Part shown: positions 50,130 through 59,053 of the stretch, piece after piece
How the letters are laid out: each line of letters opens with the position of its first letter
How positions within the stretch are numbered: position 1 is the stretch's first letter
Source: Luteimicrobium sp049844995
Lineage (GTDB): Bacteria; Actinomycetota; Actinomycetes; Actinomycetales; Cellulomonadaceae
Reading direction: 5' to 3'
NCBI RefSeq assembly: GCF_049844995.1
Contig: NZ_JBNCMC010000002.1
Coordinates: 682,001 to 746,000 of the forward strand
Length of the DNA: 64,000 nucleotides
The notes under the pieces: generated by a model
Database searches by the model: none
Seen by the model: the letters and a program-made list of their open reading frames with translations, nothing else
What the model was told of the DNA's origin: nothing
Translations under genes and position numbers: made by a program

Positions 50130-51647
50130 CTACGCCGCCCGGGTGCGTCCGTCGGGAGCCTCGCCGTCGTCCGCGCCGTCGCCGCGGTCGTCGGCGCGCA
50201 CCCGGCGGCGCGCGTCCAGCAGCGCGACGACGAGCGCGCACAGGACCAGCCCGATCGTGATCAGGAGCCCCCGGCCGACCGCGGTCGCGCCGCTCGCCCC
50301 GGACGCCCGGGACCCGTAGTAGACGGACAGGACCGCCGAGATGCCGACCGCCGAGCCGACGCGCTGCCCGACCTGCAGCATGGAGCCCGCGACGCCCGCC
50401 CGACGCACGGGCACCTCGGCGAGCGTGAGCGTCTGGTTGGGCGCGATCACCAGTCCTGAGCCCGCGCCGGCGAGGCACTGCGTCGTGGCGACGACGCAGC
50501 ACAGCAGCACCGTGCGGCCCGGCTCGTCGCCGATGATGCGGATCGCCAGGTCCGTGCCCGCGAGGCCGACCACGACGACGCAGAGCGCCACGACCACCAC
50601 CGGTCGGCCCCAGCGCGCGACCGCCCGCCCCGACGCGAGCGCCGAGATGCCCGACGCGACCGCGAAGGGCAGCCCCACCAGGCCGGCCTGCAGCGCGGTC
50701 AGCCCCAGGTCGTTCTGCAGGAACAGCGTGACCACGAGGAACACGCTCGTGAAGCCCGCGAAGTAGGCCAGGCCCAGCAGCGCCCCGAACCGGAACGAGC
50801 GGAGCCCCAACACCTCGGGCGACAGGACCGGGTCGCGTCCCCGCCGCTCGTACCGGCGCTCCCAGCCGACGGTCGCAGCACCCAGCGCGGCCGCGAGCGC
50901 CAGGAACCACCAGCGCGCGGGCGCGTCGCCGGAGCCCGTGGTCAGCACGAACGGCGTCATGAACGCGACCGTCGCGGCCGCGACCCCGACCAGCCCGACA
51001 GGGTCGAGGGCGCTGCGGCGCACCGCCACCGGACGCGGCACGACGCGCAGGCCGTAGACGAGCACCACGGCGACGATCGGGACGTTGATGCCGAACACCC
51101 AGCGCCACCCGTCCTGCTCGCCGAACGCCTGGATCAGGAGGCCGCCGAGCAGCGGCCCGATCGCGGTCGCGACCCCGACCACGGCGCCGAACATCCCGAA
51201 CGCCCGCGCCCGCTCGAAGCCGCGGAACTCCTGCTGGATGTACCCGGTGACCTGCGGGCTGACGACGCCCGCGCACGCCCCCTGCACGAGCCGCGCGACG
51301 GCGAGCCACTCGTCGCTGGGCGCCAGGCCGGCGGCGAGGCTCGCGAGCGCGAAGGCGACGAGGCCCGCCAGGAACAGTCCCCGCCGGTGCCCGGCGTCGC
51401 CGAGGCGGCCCGCCGGCACCAGCACCAGGCCGAACGCCAGCGTGTAGCCGGCGACCACGAGCTGCAGGGCCGTCGCCGACGCGTCCAGGGCGTGCTGGAT
51501 CGACGGCATAGCGACGTTCACGATCGAGACGTCGAGCAGCGTGACGAAGCCCGCCGCGAGGCAGACCGCCAGGACCCGCCACCGCTGCGGGTCGGTCTGC
51601 AGGTCGGTCTGCTGGTCCGTGCCGTGCCCGGCGGCGTCCGACGTCAT
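50130..51647 (-). CDS. MFS transporter, DHA2 drug-efflux type
   Basis: A 505-residue carrier with about 14 helices. Diagnostic sequences are FVTLLDVSIVNVAMPSIQ (motif D1 of the DHA2 group), AGYTLAFGLVLVPAGRLGD and RGLFLAGLVAFALAS (motif A region), and SGLVIAPNQTLTLAEVP. DHA2 members export drugs, dyes or bile salts by proton antiport; the substrate here is unknown. Its stop lies 2 bases from the CIRCE element, so terminating transcription runs into the hrcA control region. It is divergent from the DUF3097 gene with an 86-base shared gap. Confidence 0.9.
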   Translation of the reverse strand: MTSDAAGHGTDQQTDLQTDPQRWRVLAVCLAAGFVTLLDVSIVNVAMPSIQHALDASATALQLVVAGYTLAFGLVLVPAGRLGDAGHRRGLFLAGLVAFALASLAAGLAPSDEWLAVARLVQGACAGVVSPQVTGYIQQEFRGFERARAFGMFGAVVGVATAIGPLLGGLLIQAFGEQDGWRWVFGINVPIVAVVLVYGLRVVPRPVAVRRSALDPVGLVGVAAATVAFMTPFVLTTGSGDAPARWWFLALAAALGAATVGWERRYERRGRDPVLSPEVLGLRSFRFGALLGLAYFAGFTSVFLVVTLFLQNDLGLTALQAGLVGLPFAVASGISALASGRAVARWGRPVVVVALCVVVVGLAGTDLAIRIIGDEPGRTVLLCCVVATTQCLAGAGSGLVIAPNQTLTLAEVPVRRAGVAGSMLQVGQRVGSAVGISAVLSVYYGSRASGASGATAVGRGLLITIGLVLCALVVALLDARRRVRADDRGDGADDGEAPDGRTRAA

Positions 51648-51733
51648 GGTTCCGGTGCTACCACGACGGGCCCGTCCTCGCCTGCGGCGGGTCGCTCACC
51701 GCCGTCGTCCGCGGCGAAACCTAGGGTGTCCGG

Positions 51734-52621
51734 GTGAGCTTCGACCGTTACGGCCCCGACGTCCTCGCCCCCGCCGCCGGCGCGGGCCCCGGCCCGGTGC
51801 GCGGCTCAGCGCACCACCGCCCCCGGCCCTCCTCGCGCCCCGTTCCCGCCGAGCGGGGGCTCGTCGTCGAGGACGTCGAGTCCGGCTGGGTGGGCGCCGT
51901 CGTGCGGGTCGAGAAGTCCGGCGGGATGCACGTCGTGGTGCTCGAGGACCGGCGCGGGCGGACCCGCACCTTCAGCCTCGGCCCGGGCTTCTGGCTCGAC
52001 GGCGCACCCGTCGAGCTCGTCCCGCCCACCGCCCCGGCCGCGCCCCGGGCGCCCGCGCGGACCGCGTCGGGGTCGCGCGCCGTCGTCGGGCAGCGCGCCC
52101 GGGTGGCCCGCGGGTCGCGGATCTGGGTCGAGGGCAAGCACGACGCCGAGCTCGTCGAGAAGGTCTGGGGTGACGACCTGCGCGTCGAGGGCGTCGTCGT
52201 CGAGCTGCTCGACGGCGTCGACAACCTCGCCGACGCCCTGGCCGACTTCGCGCCCACCCCGGAGCGGCGGGTCGGCGTGCTCGTCGACCACCTCGTGCCC
52301 GGCTCGAAGGAGCGCCGCCTCGCCGACGAGGCGCTCCGGACGGTGCCGCGGGGCACGGTGCTCGTCCTCGGGCACCCGTACGTCGACGTCTGGCAGGCCG
52401 TGCGACCGCAGCGGATCGGGCTCGACGCATGGCCCGTCATCGCGCGCGGCACCGAGTGGAAGCTCGGGATCCTCCGCGAGCTCGGCTGGCCCGCCGACGG
52501 TCCCGGCGCGACCGGCCGCGCGTGGCAGCGGATCCTCGGGACCGTGCGCAGCTACGCCGACCTCGAGCCCAGCCTCCTCGGGCGGGTCGAGGAGCTCATC
52601 GACTTCGTCACCGCGGGCTGA
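51734..52621 (+). CDS. DUF3097 family protein
   Basis: A 295-residue soluble protein confined to actinobacteria. WVGAVVRVEKSGGMHVVVLEDRRG opens the family region, GSRIWVEGKHDAELVEKVWGDDLR and VEGVVVELLDGVDNL resemble a TOPRIM-like acidic patch, and LVDHLVPGSKE and LGHPYVDVWQAV follow. The VEGKHDAELVEKVWG stretch is similar to the E..DxD arrangement of small TOPRIM proteins that act on nucleic acids, but no function is known. GTG 51734 is the start. The gene normally sits near hrcA and hemW, as here. Confidence 0.88.
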   Translation: MSFDRYGPDVLAPAAGAGPGPVRGSAHHRPRPSSRPVPAERGLVVEDVESGWVGAVVRVEKSGGMHVVVLEDRRGRTRTFSLGPGFWLDGAPVELVPPTAPAAPRAPARTASGSRAVVGQRARVARGSRIWVEGKHDAELVEKVWGDDLRVEGVVVELLDGVDNLADALADFAPTPERRVGVLVDHLVPGSKERRLADEALRTVPRGTVLVLGHPYVDVWQAVRPQRIGLDAWPVIARGTEWKLGILRELGWPADGPGATGRAWQRILGTVRSYADLEPSLLGRVEELIDFVTAG

Positions 52622-52633
52622 CGCACCACCGGA

Positions 52634-53707
52634 TCAGAGCGGCATCGCGCCGGTCAGCCGGCGGTACGTGAACGCGTACGCGAGCAGGCCGATCGGGATG
52701 GCCGCGAGCAGGCCGACCAAGCAGACGATCGCGCCGAGGATCACGATGCCGATGGCGGCGAGGATGAGCACGATCACGACGCCCGGGTTCTCGCCGACCA
52801 CCCTGAAGCTCGACCGGATCGCCGTGAACGCGTCCTGCCCGGCATCGAGCACGAAGTACAGCGCGAACGTCAGGAAGAACTCGAGGACCAGCAGGACGAT
52901 CGGGCCGACGACCGGCAGGTAGCCGAGGACGAACGACAGCACGCCCACGACGACCGCGAGCAGGACGACCTGGCCCACGTTCCGGAGCCTGAAGAAGTCG
53001 CCGAACCGGGCGCGGCCCTTGTACGTGGTCGCCAGCGCCCCGCTCACGAGGAACGCGAGGACGACGTACGAGAGGATCGAGCCGACGGCTGCCAGCAGCA
53101 CGTTCCCGAACCCGCGTGCGTCGTCGAGGCGCTGCTGCAGGTCCTCCGTGGACGAGCCGCTGAACGCGGCCCGAAGACTCGCGCTGAAGATGAGATTGAT
53201 GACGACCGCGATCACGAACACCACGAGCACCGCGCCGATCCAGACGCCCGCGTTCGACCAGAACTTGCTCCAGCCGTACGAGACCGCCTGCCCGACCGTG
53301 ACGGGGGCGCCCGTCGCCCAGCTGGGCTGGGTCGTGCCCGTCGCGGGCGGCGCCGCCGGGAAGCCCCCTGGAGGCTGCGGGTAGCCGCCGGGAGCCTGCT
53401 GGCCGTACGCGGGAGGCTGCTGGCCGGGGGGCGGATAGCCCCCGGGCGGCGGGTACGCGCCCGGCTGGGCGGGGGGCTGCTGACCGTACGGCGGCTGCTG
53501 CCCTGGAGGCGGGTAGCCACCGGGCGGCGGATAGCCGCCGGGTTGGCCGGGCGGGGCCGTCGGCGGCTCCGGCGGCTCGGTCGGCTGCGCGGGCTGAGCC
53601 GGCTGGCTGGGCGGCGCGGGCTGAGCGGGCTCCGTCGGCTCCCCGGGCTCGTACGGGGAGGTCGGCTCGTTCGGGTCGCCGCCAGGGCCGTTCGGGTTGT
53701 CGCTCAT
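52634..53707 (-). CDS. Proline-rich N-terminal tail, multi-helix membrane protein
   Basis: A 357-residue protein. Residues 1-140 are a disordered, Pro/Gly/Gln/Tyr-rich cytosolic tail with repeated GGYPPPGG and GQQPP units. The remaining 215 residues hold about six hydrophobic segments, with FRLRNVGQVVLLAVV and a long cytosolic loop containing STEDLQQRLDDARGFGN. The general pattern is that of DUF975-like or glycerophosphodiester phosphodiesterase membrane-domain proteins. ATG 53707 follows GACGAGGACGAC. Its tail and upstream DNA are similar to those of the next gene (53903-54379), so the two may share regulation or partners. Confidence 0.82.
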   Translation of the reverse strand: MSDNPNGPGGDPNEPTSPYEPGEPTEPAQPAPPSQPAQPAQPTEPPEPPTAPPGQPGGYPPPGGYPPPGQQPPYGQQPPAQPGAYPPPGGYPPPGQQPPAYGQQAPGGYPQPPGGFPAAPPATGTTQPSWATGAPVTVGQAVSYGWSKFWSNAGVWIGAVLVVFVIAVVINLIFSASLRAAFSGSSTEDLQQRLDDARGFGNVLLAAVGSILSYVVLAFLVSGALATTYKGRARFGDFFRLRNVGQVVLLAVVVGVLSFVLGYLPVVGPIVLLVLEFFLTFALYFVLDAGQDAFTAIRSSFRVVGENPGVVIVLILAAIGIVILGAIVCLVGLLAAIPIGLLAYAFTYRRLTGAMPL

Positions 53708-53753
53708 GTCGTCCTCGTCCTCGTCGCGTGGATCAACGGGGCCGGTGGACGCA

Positions 53754-53785
53754 GGACATCCGCCCCGGGGCCCAGCATGGCGCAG
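53754..53785 (-). promoter_or_regulatory. Upstream element shared with the paralogous proline-rich gene (copy 1)
   Basis: GGACATCCGCCCCGGGGCCC followed by AGCATGGCGCAG lies 47 bases before the start of the 357-residue protein. It matches the element at 54421-54453 at all but about four positions. Both stand at about the same distance from the start codon, so a shared promoter or operator is likely. Confidence 0.6.
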
Positions 53786-53902
53786 GACGACGGCGCTGTC
53801 GCGGGGGACGTGCGCCACCGGGGACGGATCGTCGCCGTCATCACCCGAGCGCCGCGGGGCACGTCGACCGTACGGGCTCGACGTGCCCGGCGGCGGTCCG
53901 CC

Positions 53903-54379
53903 TCACTGGGAGACGCGGTAGACGACGCCGATCACGGAGACCACGGTGCCGATGATCCCGAGGACGATGCCCGCCTGGGCCGCGCCGCGGTTGGTCGCCA
54001 GACCCTGCGCCACCGCTGCCTTGCCCTTGTTGCCGAGGACGATCGCGGGGATGCCGGCCAGGAGACCGAAGCACACGATCGACAGGATGCCCAGCACCAG
54101 GGCCCAGGTGCCCAGGTTGTTCTTGCTCGTCGCGGTCGGCGCCCCGTAGCCGGCCGCCGGGTACTGCGGCGCGGCCGGCGGGTAGGCACCCTGCGGCGGG
54201 AACCCGGGCTGCCCGGTCGGCTGCTGGGGCGGCGGGTACGCCCCAGGCGCCGGCTGCGCCGGTGGCGGGTAGGCGCCCGGCTGCACCGGGGGTGCTGCCG
54301 GCGGCTGCTGCGGCTCGTTCGGCTGCTGCGGCTCGTTCGGGTCTGCGCCCTGACCGGGGCCGTAGGGGTTCTCGCTCAT
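53903..54379 (-). CDS. DUF4190 domain protein with proline-rich N-terminus
   Basis: A 158-residue protein. Residues 1-85 form a Pro/Gln/Tyr-rich tail starting MSENPYGPGQGADPNEPQQP; the C-terminal 70 residues hold two transmembrane helices with NNLGTWALVLGILSIVCFG and an inner loop NKGKAAVAQGLATNRG before helix 2, the DUF4190 pattern. Function of the domain is unknown; proteins of this type are common in actinobacterial membranes. The start ATG lies in the same GACGAGGACGAT context as the neighbouring proline-rich gene, and both genes carry the shared upstream element. Confidence 0.85.
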   Translation of the reverse strand: MSENPYGPGQGADPNEPQQPNEPQQPPAAPPVQPGAYPPPAQPAPGAYPPPQQPTGQPGFPPQGAYPPAAPQYPAAGYGAPTATSKNNLGTWALVLGILSIVCFGLLAGIPAIVLGNKGKAAVAQGLATNRGAAQAGIVLGIIGTVVSVIGVVYRVSQ

Positions 54380-54420
54380 ATCGTCCTCGTCGCGTCGATG
54401 GGTGGGTCCCGTGAAGGTCG

Positions 54421-54453
54421 GGACATTCGCCCCGAGTGCCCAGCATCGCGCAG
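54421..54453 (-). promoter_or_regulatory. Upstream element shared with the paralogous proline-rich gene (copy 2)
   Basis: GGACATTCGCCCCGAGTGCC followed by CAGCATCGCGCAG lies 42 bases before the DUF4190 gene. It is nearly the same as copy 1 at 53754-53785. It also lies about 40 bases from the hemW 3' end. Confidence 0.6.
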
Positions 54454-54492
54454 CAGCGTCGCGGTGTCACGGGTGGCACGCGGCGGGTCGGC

Positions 54493-55770
54493 TCAGTCCG
54501 TCAGCTCGCGGACCACGGCGTCGGCGAGGAGCCGGCCCCGCAACGTGAGCACGACCCGGCCCCGGACGGCCTCGCGTCCGTCGAGCAGACCGTCGGCGAC
54601 GAGCCCCGCGACGGCGGCTCGTGCCCTCGTCGAGAGGTCGGCTGTGGGCAGGCCGTCGTGCAGCCGGACGGCGAGCATGACGCGTTCGAGCCGCGCGTCG
54701 TCGGCGGTGAGCAGCTCGCGCCCGGCCGCGGGGCTGCGGCCGGCCTCGAGGGCTGCGGCGTAGGCGCGGGGGTGCTTGACGTTCCACCAGCGCACACCCG
54801 CGTGCTCCGGCTCGGGCTCGTGCCCCGCACCCGGGGCCCCGACGTACGAGTGCGCGCCCGGCCCGACGCCCCACCAGTCGTCGCCGCGCCAGTAGGCGAG
54901 GTTGTGACGGCTCGCATGCGGGCCGTGCTGACCGCCGCGCGCCCAGTTGCTCACCTCGTACCACTCGAGCCCGGCGGCCGAGAGCAGCGCGTCCGTGAGC
55001 TCGTACTTGGCGGCCTGGTCGTCCTCGTCGGGCAGCGCGAGCTCGCCGCGCCGCACCTGGGCGAACATCCGGGTGCCCGGCTCGACGACGAGCGCGTACG
55101 CCGACACGTGGTCGACGCCGGTCGCGAGCGCTGCCTCGACACTGGCACGCCAGTCGGCCACGCTCTCTCCGGGCGTGCCGTAGATCAGGTCGAGCGACAC
55201 GTCCAGGCCGGCGTTCCGGGCCCACGCCACGACCTCGGGGATCCGGCGCGGGTCGTGCGTGCGCTCGAGCGTCGCGAGGACGTGCGGCACGGCCGACTGC
55301 ATCCCGAAGCTCACGCGCGTGAACCCCGCGTCGACCAGGGTGCGGAGGGACGCCGGGGTCACGGAGTCGGGGTTGGCCTCGGTGGTCACCTCGGCGCCGT
55401 CGGCGAGGCCCCACGTGTCGCGGACGCCGCGGAGCAGGCGCGCCAGGTCGTCGGCCGGGAGGACGGTCGGCGTCCCCCCGCCGAAGAACACGGTCGACAC
55501 GGGCCGCCCGCCCAGCCCGGCATCGTCGAGCACGCGCGCGGCGAGATCGAGCTCCCGGAGCGCGGTGTCCGCGTACGCGACCTGCGAGGCTCCCCCGCCG
55601 AGCTCGGCCGACGTGTAGGTGTTGAAGTCGCAGTACCCGCACCGCACGGTGCAGAACGGCACGTGGACGTAGACGCCGAACGCACGCTCGGCTGGTGCGG
55701 CCGGTCGCACCCAGGCCGGGAGCGCGCCGTCGTCGGGGACGGGCTCACCCTCGGGCAGGGCGGGGCTCAT
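54493..55770 (-). CDS. hemW: Radical SAM protein HemW (coproporphyrinogen III oxidase-like)
   Basis: A 425-residue radical SAM protein. The iron-sulfur motif CTVRCGYCDF supplies Cys40, Cys44 and Cys47; GGGTPTVLPADDL and TTEANPDSVTP are further SAM-binding and family motifs. HemW proteins act as heme chaperones rather than as true HemN oxidases. The HemW C-terminal domain is present (ELLTADDARLERVMLAVRLHDG). ATG 55770 is the start. It begins 7 bases after the lepA stop, the usual lepA-hemW order. Confidence 0.94.
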   Translation of the reverse strand: MSPALPEGEPVPDDGALPAWVRPAAPAERAFGVYVHVPFCTVRCGYCDFNTYTSAELGGGASQVAYADTALRELDLAARVLDDAGLGGRPVSTVFFGGGTPTVLPADDLARLLRGVRDTWGLADGAEVTTEANPDSVTPASLRTLVDAGFTRVSFGMQSAVPHVLATLERTHDPRRIPEVVAWARNAGLDVSLDLIYGTPGESVADWRASVEAALATGVDHVSAYALVVEPGTRMFAQVRRGELALPDEDDQAAKYELTDALLSAAGLEWYEVSNWARGGQHGPHASRHNLAYWRGDDWWGVGPGAHSYVGAPGAGHEPEPEHAGVRWWNVKHPRAYAAALEAGRSPAAGRELLTADDARLERVMLAVRLHDGLPTADLSTRARAAVAGLVADGLLDGREAVRGRVVLTLRGRLLADAVVRELTD

Positions 55771-55777
55771 GACTGCG

Positions 55778-57682
55778 TCACTTCTTCTTCGCGTCCTTGT
55801 CCGCGGTCTTGCCGCCACCAGCGGCGTCGGAGGACAGCGCGGCGATGAACGCCTCCTGCGGCACGTCGACGCGGCCGATGGTCTTCATGCGCTTCTTGCC
55901 CTCCTTCTGCTTCTCGAGCAGCTTGCGCTTACGCGTGATGTCACCGCCGTAGCACTTGGCGAGGACGTCCTTGCGCATCGCGCGGATCGTCTCACGAGCG
56001 ATGACGCGGGCCCCGACCGCCGCCTGGATGGGCACCTCGAACTGCTGGCGCGGGATGAGCTCCTTGAGCTTCGCCGTCATCATGACGCCGTACGCGTACG
56101 CCTTGTCCTTGTGGACGATCGAGCTGAACGCGTCGACCTGCTCGCCCTGGAGCAGGATGTCGACCTTGACCAGCTCGGCGACCTGGTCGCCCTGGGCCTC
56201 GTAGTCGAGGCTCGCGTAGCCGCGGGTGCGGGACTTGAGCTGGTCGAAGAAGTCGAACACGATCTCCGCGAGGGGCAGCGTGTAGCGCATCTCGACGCGG
56301 TCCTCGGACAGGTAGTCCATGCCCAGGAGGTCGCCGCGCCGGGACTGGGAGAGCTCCATGACGGCGCCGATGTACTCGGCCGGGGTGAGGATGGTCGCGC
56401 GGACGACGGGCTCGCGGACCTCGCGGATCTTGCCCGCCGGATACTCGCTCGGGTTCGTGACCGTGACCTCGCTGCGGTCGTCGAGCGTGACGTCGTAGAT
56501 GACGTTCGGGGCCGTGGAGATGAGGTCGAGGTCGAACTCGCGCTCGAGGCGCTCGCGGACGATCTCCAGGTGCAGCAGGCCGAGGAAGCCGACGCGGAAG
56601 CCGAAGCCGAGCGCGACCGACGTCTCCGGCTCGTAGACGAGCGCCGCGTCGTTGAGCTTGAGCTTGTCGAGCGCGTCCCGCAGCAGCGGGTAGTCCGACC
56701 CGTCGATCGGGTACAGGCCGGAGAACACCATGGGCTTGGGGTCCGAGTACCCGCCCAGCGCCTCCGACGCCGGCTTGCCCGCGTTGGTGACGGTGTCGCC
56801 GACCTTGGACTGGCGCACGTCCTTGACGCCCGTGATGAGGTAGCCGACCTCCCCGACACCGAGCCCCTTGGTCCGGATCGGCTCGGGCGAGATGACCCCG
56901 ATCTCGAGCAGCTCGTGGTGGGCCCGCGTCGACATCATGACGATGCGCTCGCGCGGGCTCAGGCGGCCGTCGATGACGCGCACGTACGTCACGACGCCGC
57001 GGAACGTGTCGTAGACCGAGTCGAAGATCATGGCGCGCGCCGGCGCGTCCGCGTCCCCGACCGGCGGCGGGACGAGCTCGACGATGCGGTCGAGGAGCGC
57101 CGCGACGCCCTCGCCCGTCTTGCCCGAGACCTTGAGCACGTCCTCCGGGTCACCTCCGACCAGGCCGGCCAGCTCTTCCGCGTACTTCTCGGGCTGCGCC
57201 GCGGGCAGGTCGATCTTGTTGAGGACCGGGATGATCTCGAGGTCGTTCTCCATCGCCAGGTACAGGTTGGCGAGCGTCTGCGCCTCGATGCCCTGCGCGG
57301 CGTCCACGAGCAGCACCGCGCCCTCGCACGCCGCGAGCGACCGCGACACCTCGTAGGTGAAGTCGACGTGGCCGGGCGTGTCGATCATGTTCAGGGCGTA
57401 GGGCACGGAGGCAGCGCCGGGCGTGGGCGCGACGGCCCACGGCATCCGCACGGCCTGCGACTTGATCGTGATGCCGCGCTCGCGCTCGATGTCCATCCGG
57501 TCGAGGTACTGCGCCCGAGCGGCGCGCTCGTCGACGACGCCCGTGAGCTGGAGCATGCGGTCCGCGAGCGTCGACTTGCCGTGGTCGATGTGCGCGATGA
57601 TGCAGAAGTTGCGCAGCAGCTCGGGCGCCGTGGCGGCGGGCTGGATGCGCACGGCGTCGGCCTGGGAGGGGATGGGGGGCAC
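55778..57682 (-). CDS. lepA: Elongation factor 4 (LepA)
   Basis: A 634-residue translational GTPase that acts on stalled or mis-translocated ribosomes. G1 is IIAHIDHGKSTLADRML, G2 RGITIKSQAVRM, G3 IDTPGHVDFTYEVSRSLAAC, G4 LNKIDL. The LepA-specific C-terminal domain ends with AKCYGGDITRKRKLLEKQ. GTG 57682 is chosen over ATG 57700 because GGGAG lies upstream of it and family members begin near PPIPSQ; the distance (11 bases) is long, so the ATG remains possible. With the ATG, the gene would overlap the divergent mycothiol-family gene by 2 bases. Confidence 0.96.
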   Translation of the reverse strand: MPPIPSQADAVRIQPAATAPELLRNFCIIAHIDHGKSTLADRMLQLTGVVDERAARAQYLDRMDIERERGITIKSQAVRMPWAVAPTPGAASVPYALNMIDTPGHVDFTYEVSRSLAACEGAVLLVDAAQGIEAQTLANLYLAMENDLEIIPVLNKIDLPAAQPEKYAEELAGLVGGDPEDVLKVSGKTGEGVAALLDRIVELVPPPVGDADAPARAMIFDSVYDTFRGVVTYVRVIDGRLSPRERIVMMSTRAHHELLEIGVISPEPIRTKGLGVGEVGYLITGVKDVRQSKVGDTVTNAGKPASEALGGYSDPKPMVFSGLYPIDGSDYPLLRDALDKLKLNDAALVYEPETSVALGFGFRVGFLGLLHLEIVRERLEREFDLDLISTAPNVIYDVTLDDRSEVTVTNPSEYPAGKIREVREPVVRATILTPAEYIGAVMELSQSRRGDLLGMDYLSEDRVEMRYTLPLAEIVFDFFDQLKSRTRGYASLDYEAQGDQVAELVKVDILLQGEQVDAFSSIVHKDKAYAYGVMMTAKLKELIPRQQFEVPIQAAVGARVIARETIRAMRKDVLAKCYGGDITRKRKLLEKQKEGKKRMKTIGRVDVPQEAFIAALSSDAAGGGKTADKDAKKK

Positions 57683-57698
57683 GGTGCACCATTCTCCC

Positions 57699-58463
57699 AT
57701 GAGAGTTGACGCCATCGAGGACCCCGTGTGCGTGCTCACCGCCGCGCAGGAGTCGTTCCTCGACCTCCTCGGCCGTGCCGACCCCGAGGCGCCCGTACCG
57801 ACGTGCGGCGCGTGGCGCGTCGCCGACCTTGCCCTCCACCTCGCCGGCATCCACTGGTGGGCCGCCGCGATGGCGCTCGGGGTGGACCTCGAGGGGACCG
57901 ACGCGTCGCAGCCGCGCGAACGCGACCGGCTGGTCGAGATCTACGGCTGGGCGTCGGCGCACCTGCGCGCGACCCTCACCGAGCGCGCGCTCGACGCGCC
58001 GGCCCTGACGCTCGACGGGCCAGGCCCCGCCGCGTTCTGGTACCGCCGCCAGCTCCACGAGACGCTCGTCCACCTCGTCGACCTCCGCGTCGCCACCGGC
58101 GCCACCCCCCGCTCCGGCACCGCCGGCACCTGGTCGGCCGTCTGGGCCGACACGGTCGACGAGGTCGTGACCGTCATGCACCCGCGGCAGGTCCGGCTCG
58201 GCCGGGCGACGGCCCCGACCGTCGCGGTGGACCTCGTCACGACGGACGTGCACGGCCCGTCCGAGGCCATCGTGCTCGCGCCGCCGGTCGCCTCCTGGCG
58301 GATCGGGCCGTCCTCCGGCGAGGCCGACGCGCGCGTCGTGGGTCCCGCCTGGGCGCTCGCCCTCCTGCTGTGGGGCCGCCTGGCTCCCGACGACGACGCG
58401 CTCACGGTCAGCGGCACCCCCGCGGCCCTGCGGGCGGTGCTCGGCAGCACGCTCGTCCCCTGA
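57699..58463 (+). CDS. Maleylpyruvate isomerase-family (mycothiol-dependent) protein
   Basis: A 254-residue protein with an N-terminal DinB-like mycothiol-binding four-helix bundle (VADLALHLAGIHWWAAAM and WYRRQLHETLVHLVDLRVATG supply His residues for the metal site) and a C-terminal MDMPI_C-type domain ending AALRAVLGSTLVP. It belongs to the large family of which maleylpyruvate isomerase is the best-studied member; most relatives have unknown thiol substrates. It is divergent from lepA. The PemK-like gene starts 21 bases downstream on the same strand. Confidence 0.85.
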   Translation: MRVDAIEDPVCVLTAAQESFLDLLGRADPEAPVPTCGAWRVADLALHLAGIHWWAAAMALGVDLEGTDASQPRERDRLVEIYGWASAHLRATLTERALDAPALTLDGPGPAAFWYRRQLHETLVHLVDLRVATGATPRSGTAGTWSAVWADTVDEVVTVMHPRQVRLGRATAPTVAVDLVTTDVHGPSEAIVLAPPVASWRIGPSSGEADARVVGPAWALALLLWGRLAPDDDALTVSGTPAALRAVLGSTLVP

Positions 58464-58484
58464 CGGTCGGCTACCTTGGCACGC

Positions 58485-59006
58485 GTGACAAGGAGCTTCT
58501 GGTCCGACCTGCTGGGGAAGCTCGGGCGCGCGCTGACCTCGGGCCCCGACCGGCCGAGGCCCGGACGACGTGCGGGCGCGCCCGCGCCGACGCGTCCGAC
58601 GGCACGCGGTACCCGCGCCTACCCGGGCGACTTCACGGGCACCGTCCGGCCGGAGTACTCCCCCGCGCTCGACGGCGACGCCGACCCGGGCGAGATCGTC
58701 TGGACCTGGGTGCCCTACGAGGAGGACGCGAGCCAGGGCAAGGACCGGCCGGTCCTCGTCGTCGGGCGGGACGGCCCGTGGCTCCTCGCCCTCATGCTCA
58801 CGAGCAAGGACCACAGCCGCGACGCCGCGGACGAGGCCCGATGGGGCAGGCGCTGGGTGGACATCGGCGCGGGCCCGTGGGACCGCAAGGGCCGGCCGTC
58901 CGAGATCCGCCTCGACCGGGTGCTGCGGATCGACCCGGTGCGCGTGCGCCGCGAGGGCGCGATCATGGACCGACGGACCTTCGACGCCGTGGTGGCCGGC
59001 CTCTGA
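58485..59006 (+). CDS. PemK/MazF-family protein with N-terminal extension
   Basis: A 173-residue protein. The C-terminal 110 residues have the PemK/MazF fold: PGEIVWTWVPYEEDASQGKDRPVLVVG, VDIGAGPWDRKGRPSEIRLDRVLR (with the Arg near the RNA-binding face) and DRRTFDAVVAGL. The N-terminal 60 residues are basic and disordered. No antitoxin gene is visible upstream or downstream, so it is an orphan or a non-toxin member of the actinobacterial PemK-like group. GTG 58485 is chosen over TTG 58476. The stop codon lies within the first copy of a 33-bp tandem duplication. Confidence 0.85.
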   Translation: MTRSFWSDLLGKLGRALTSGPDRPRPGRRAGAPAPTRPTARGTRAYPGDFTGTVRPEYSPALDGDADPGEIVWTWVPYEEDASQGKDRPVLVVGRDGPWLLALMLTSKDHSRDAADEARWGRRWVDIGAGPWDRKGRPSEIRLDRVLRIDPVRVRREGAIMDRRTFDAVVAGL

Positions 59007-59047
59007 CGCTCGACCGACGCCGTGGTGGCCGGCCTCTGACGCTCGAC
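58982..59047. repeat. Exact 33-bp tandem duplication spanning the PemK-like stop codon
   Basis: The unit beginning CGACGCCGTGGTGGCCGGCC and ending CTCTGACGCTCGAC occurs at 58982-59014 and again at 59015-59047 without mismatch. The first copy contains the last eight codons and the stop; the second copy is untranslated. The unit length is a multiple of three. Confidence 0.95.
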
Positions 59048-59053
59048 CGGGCG

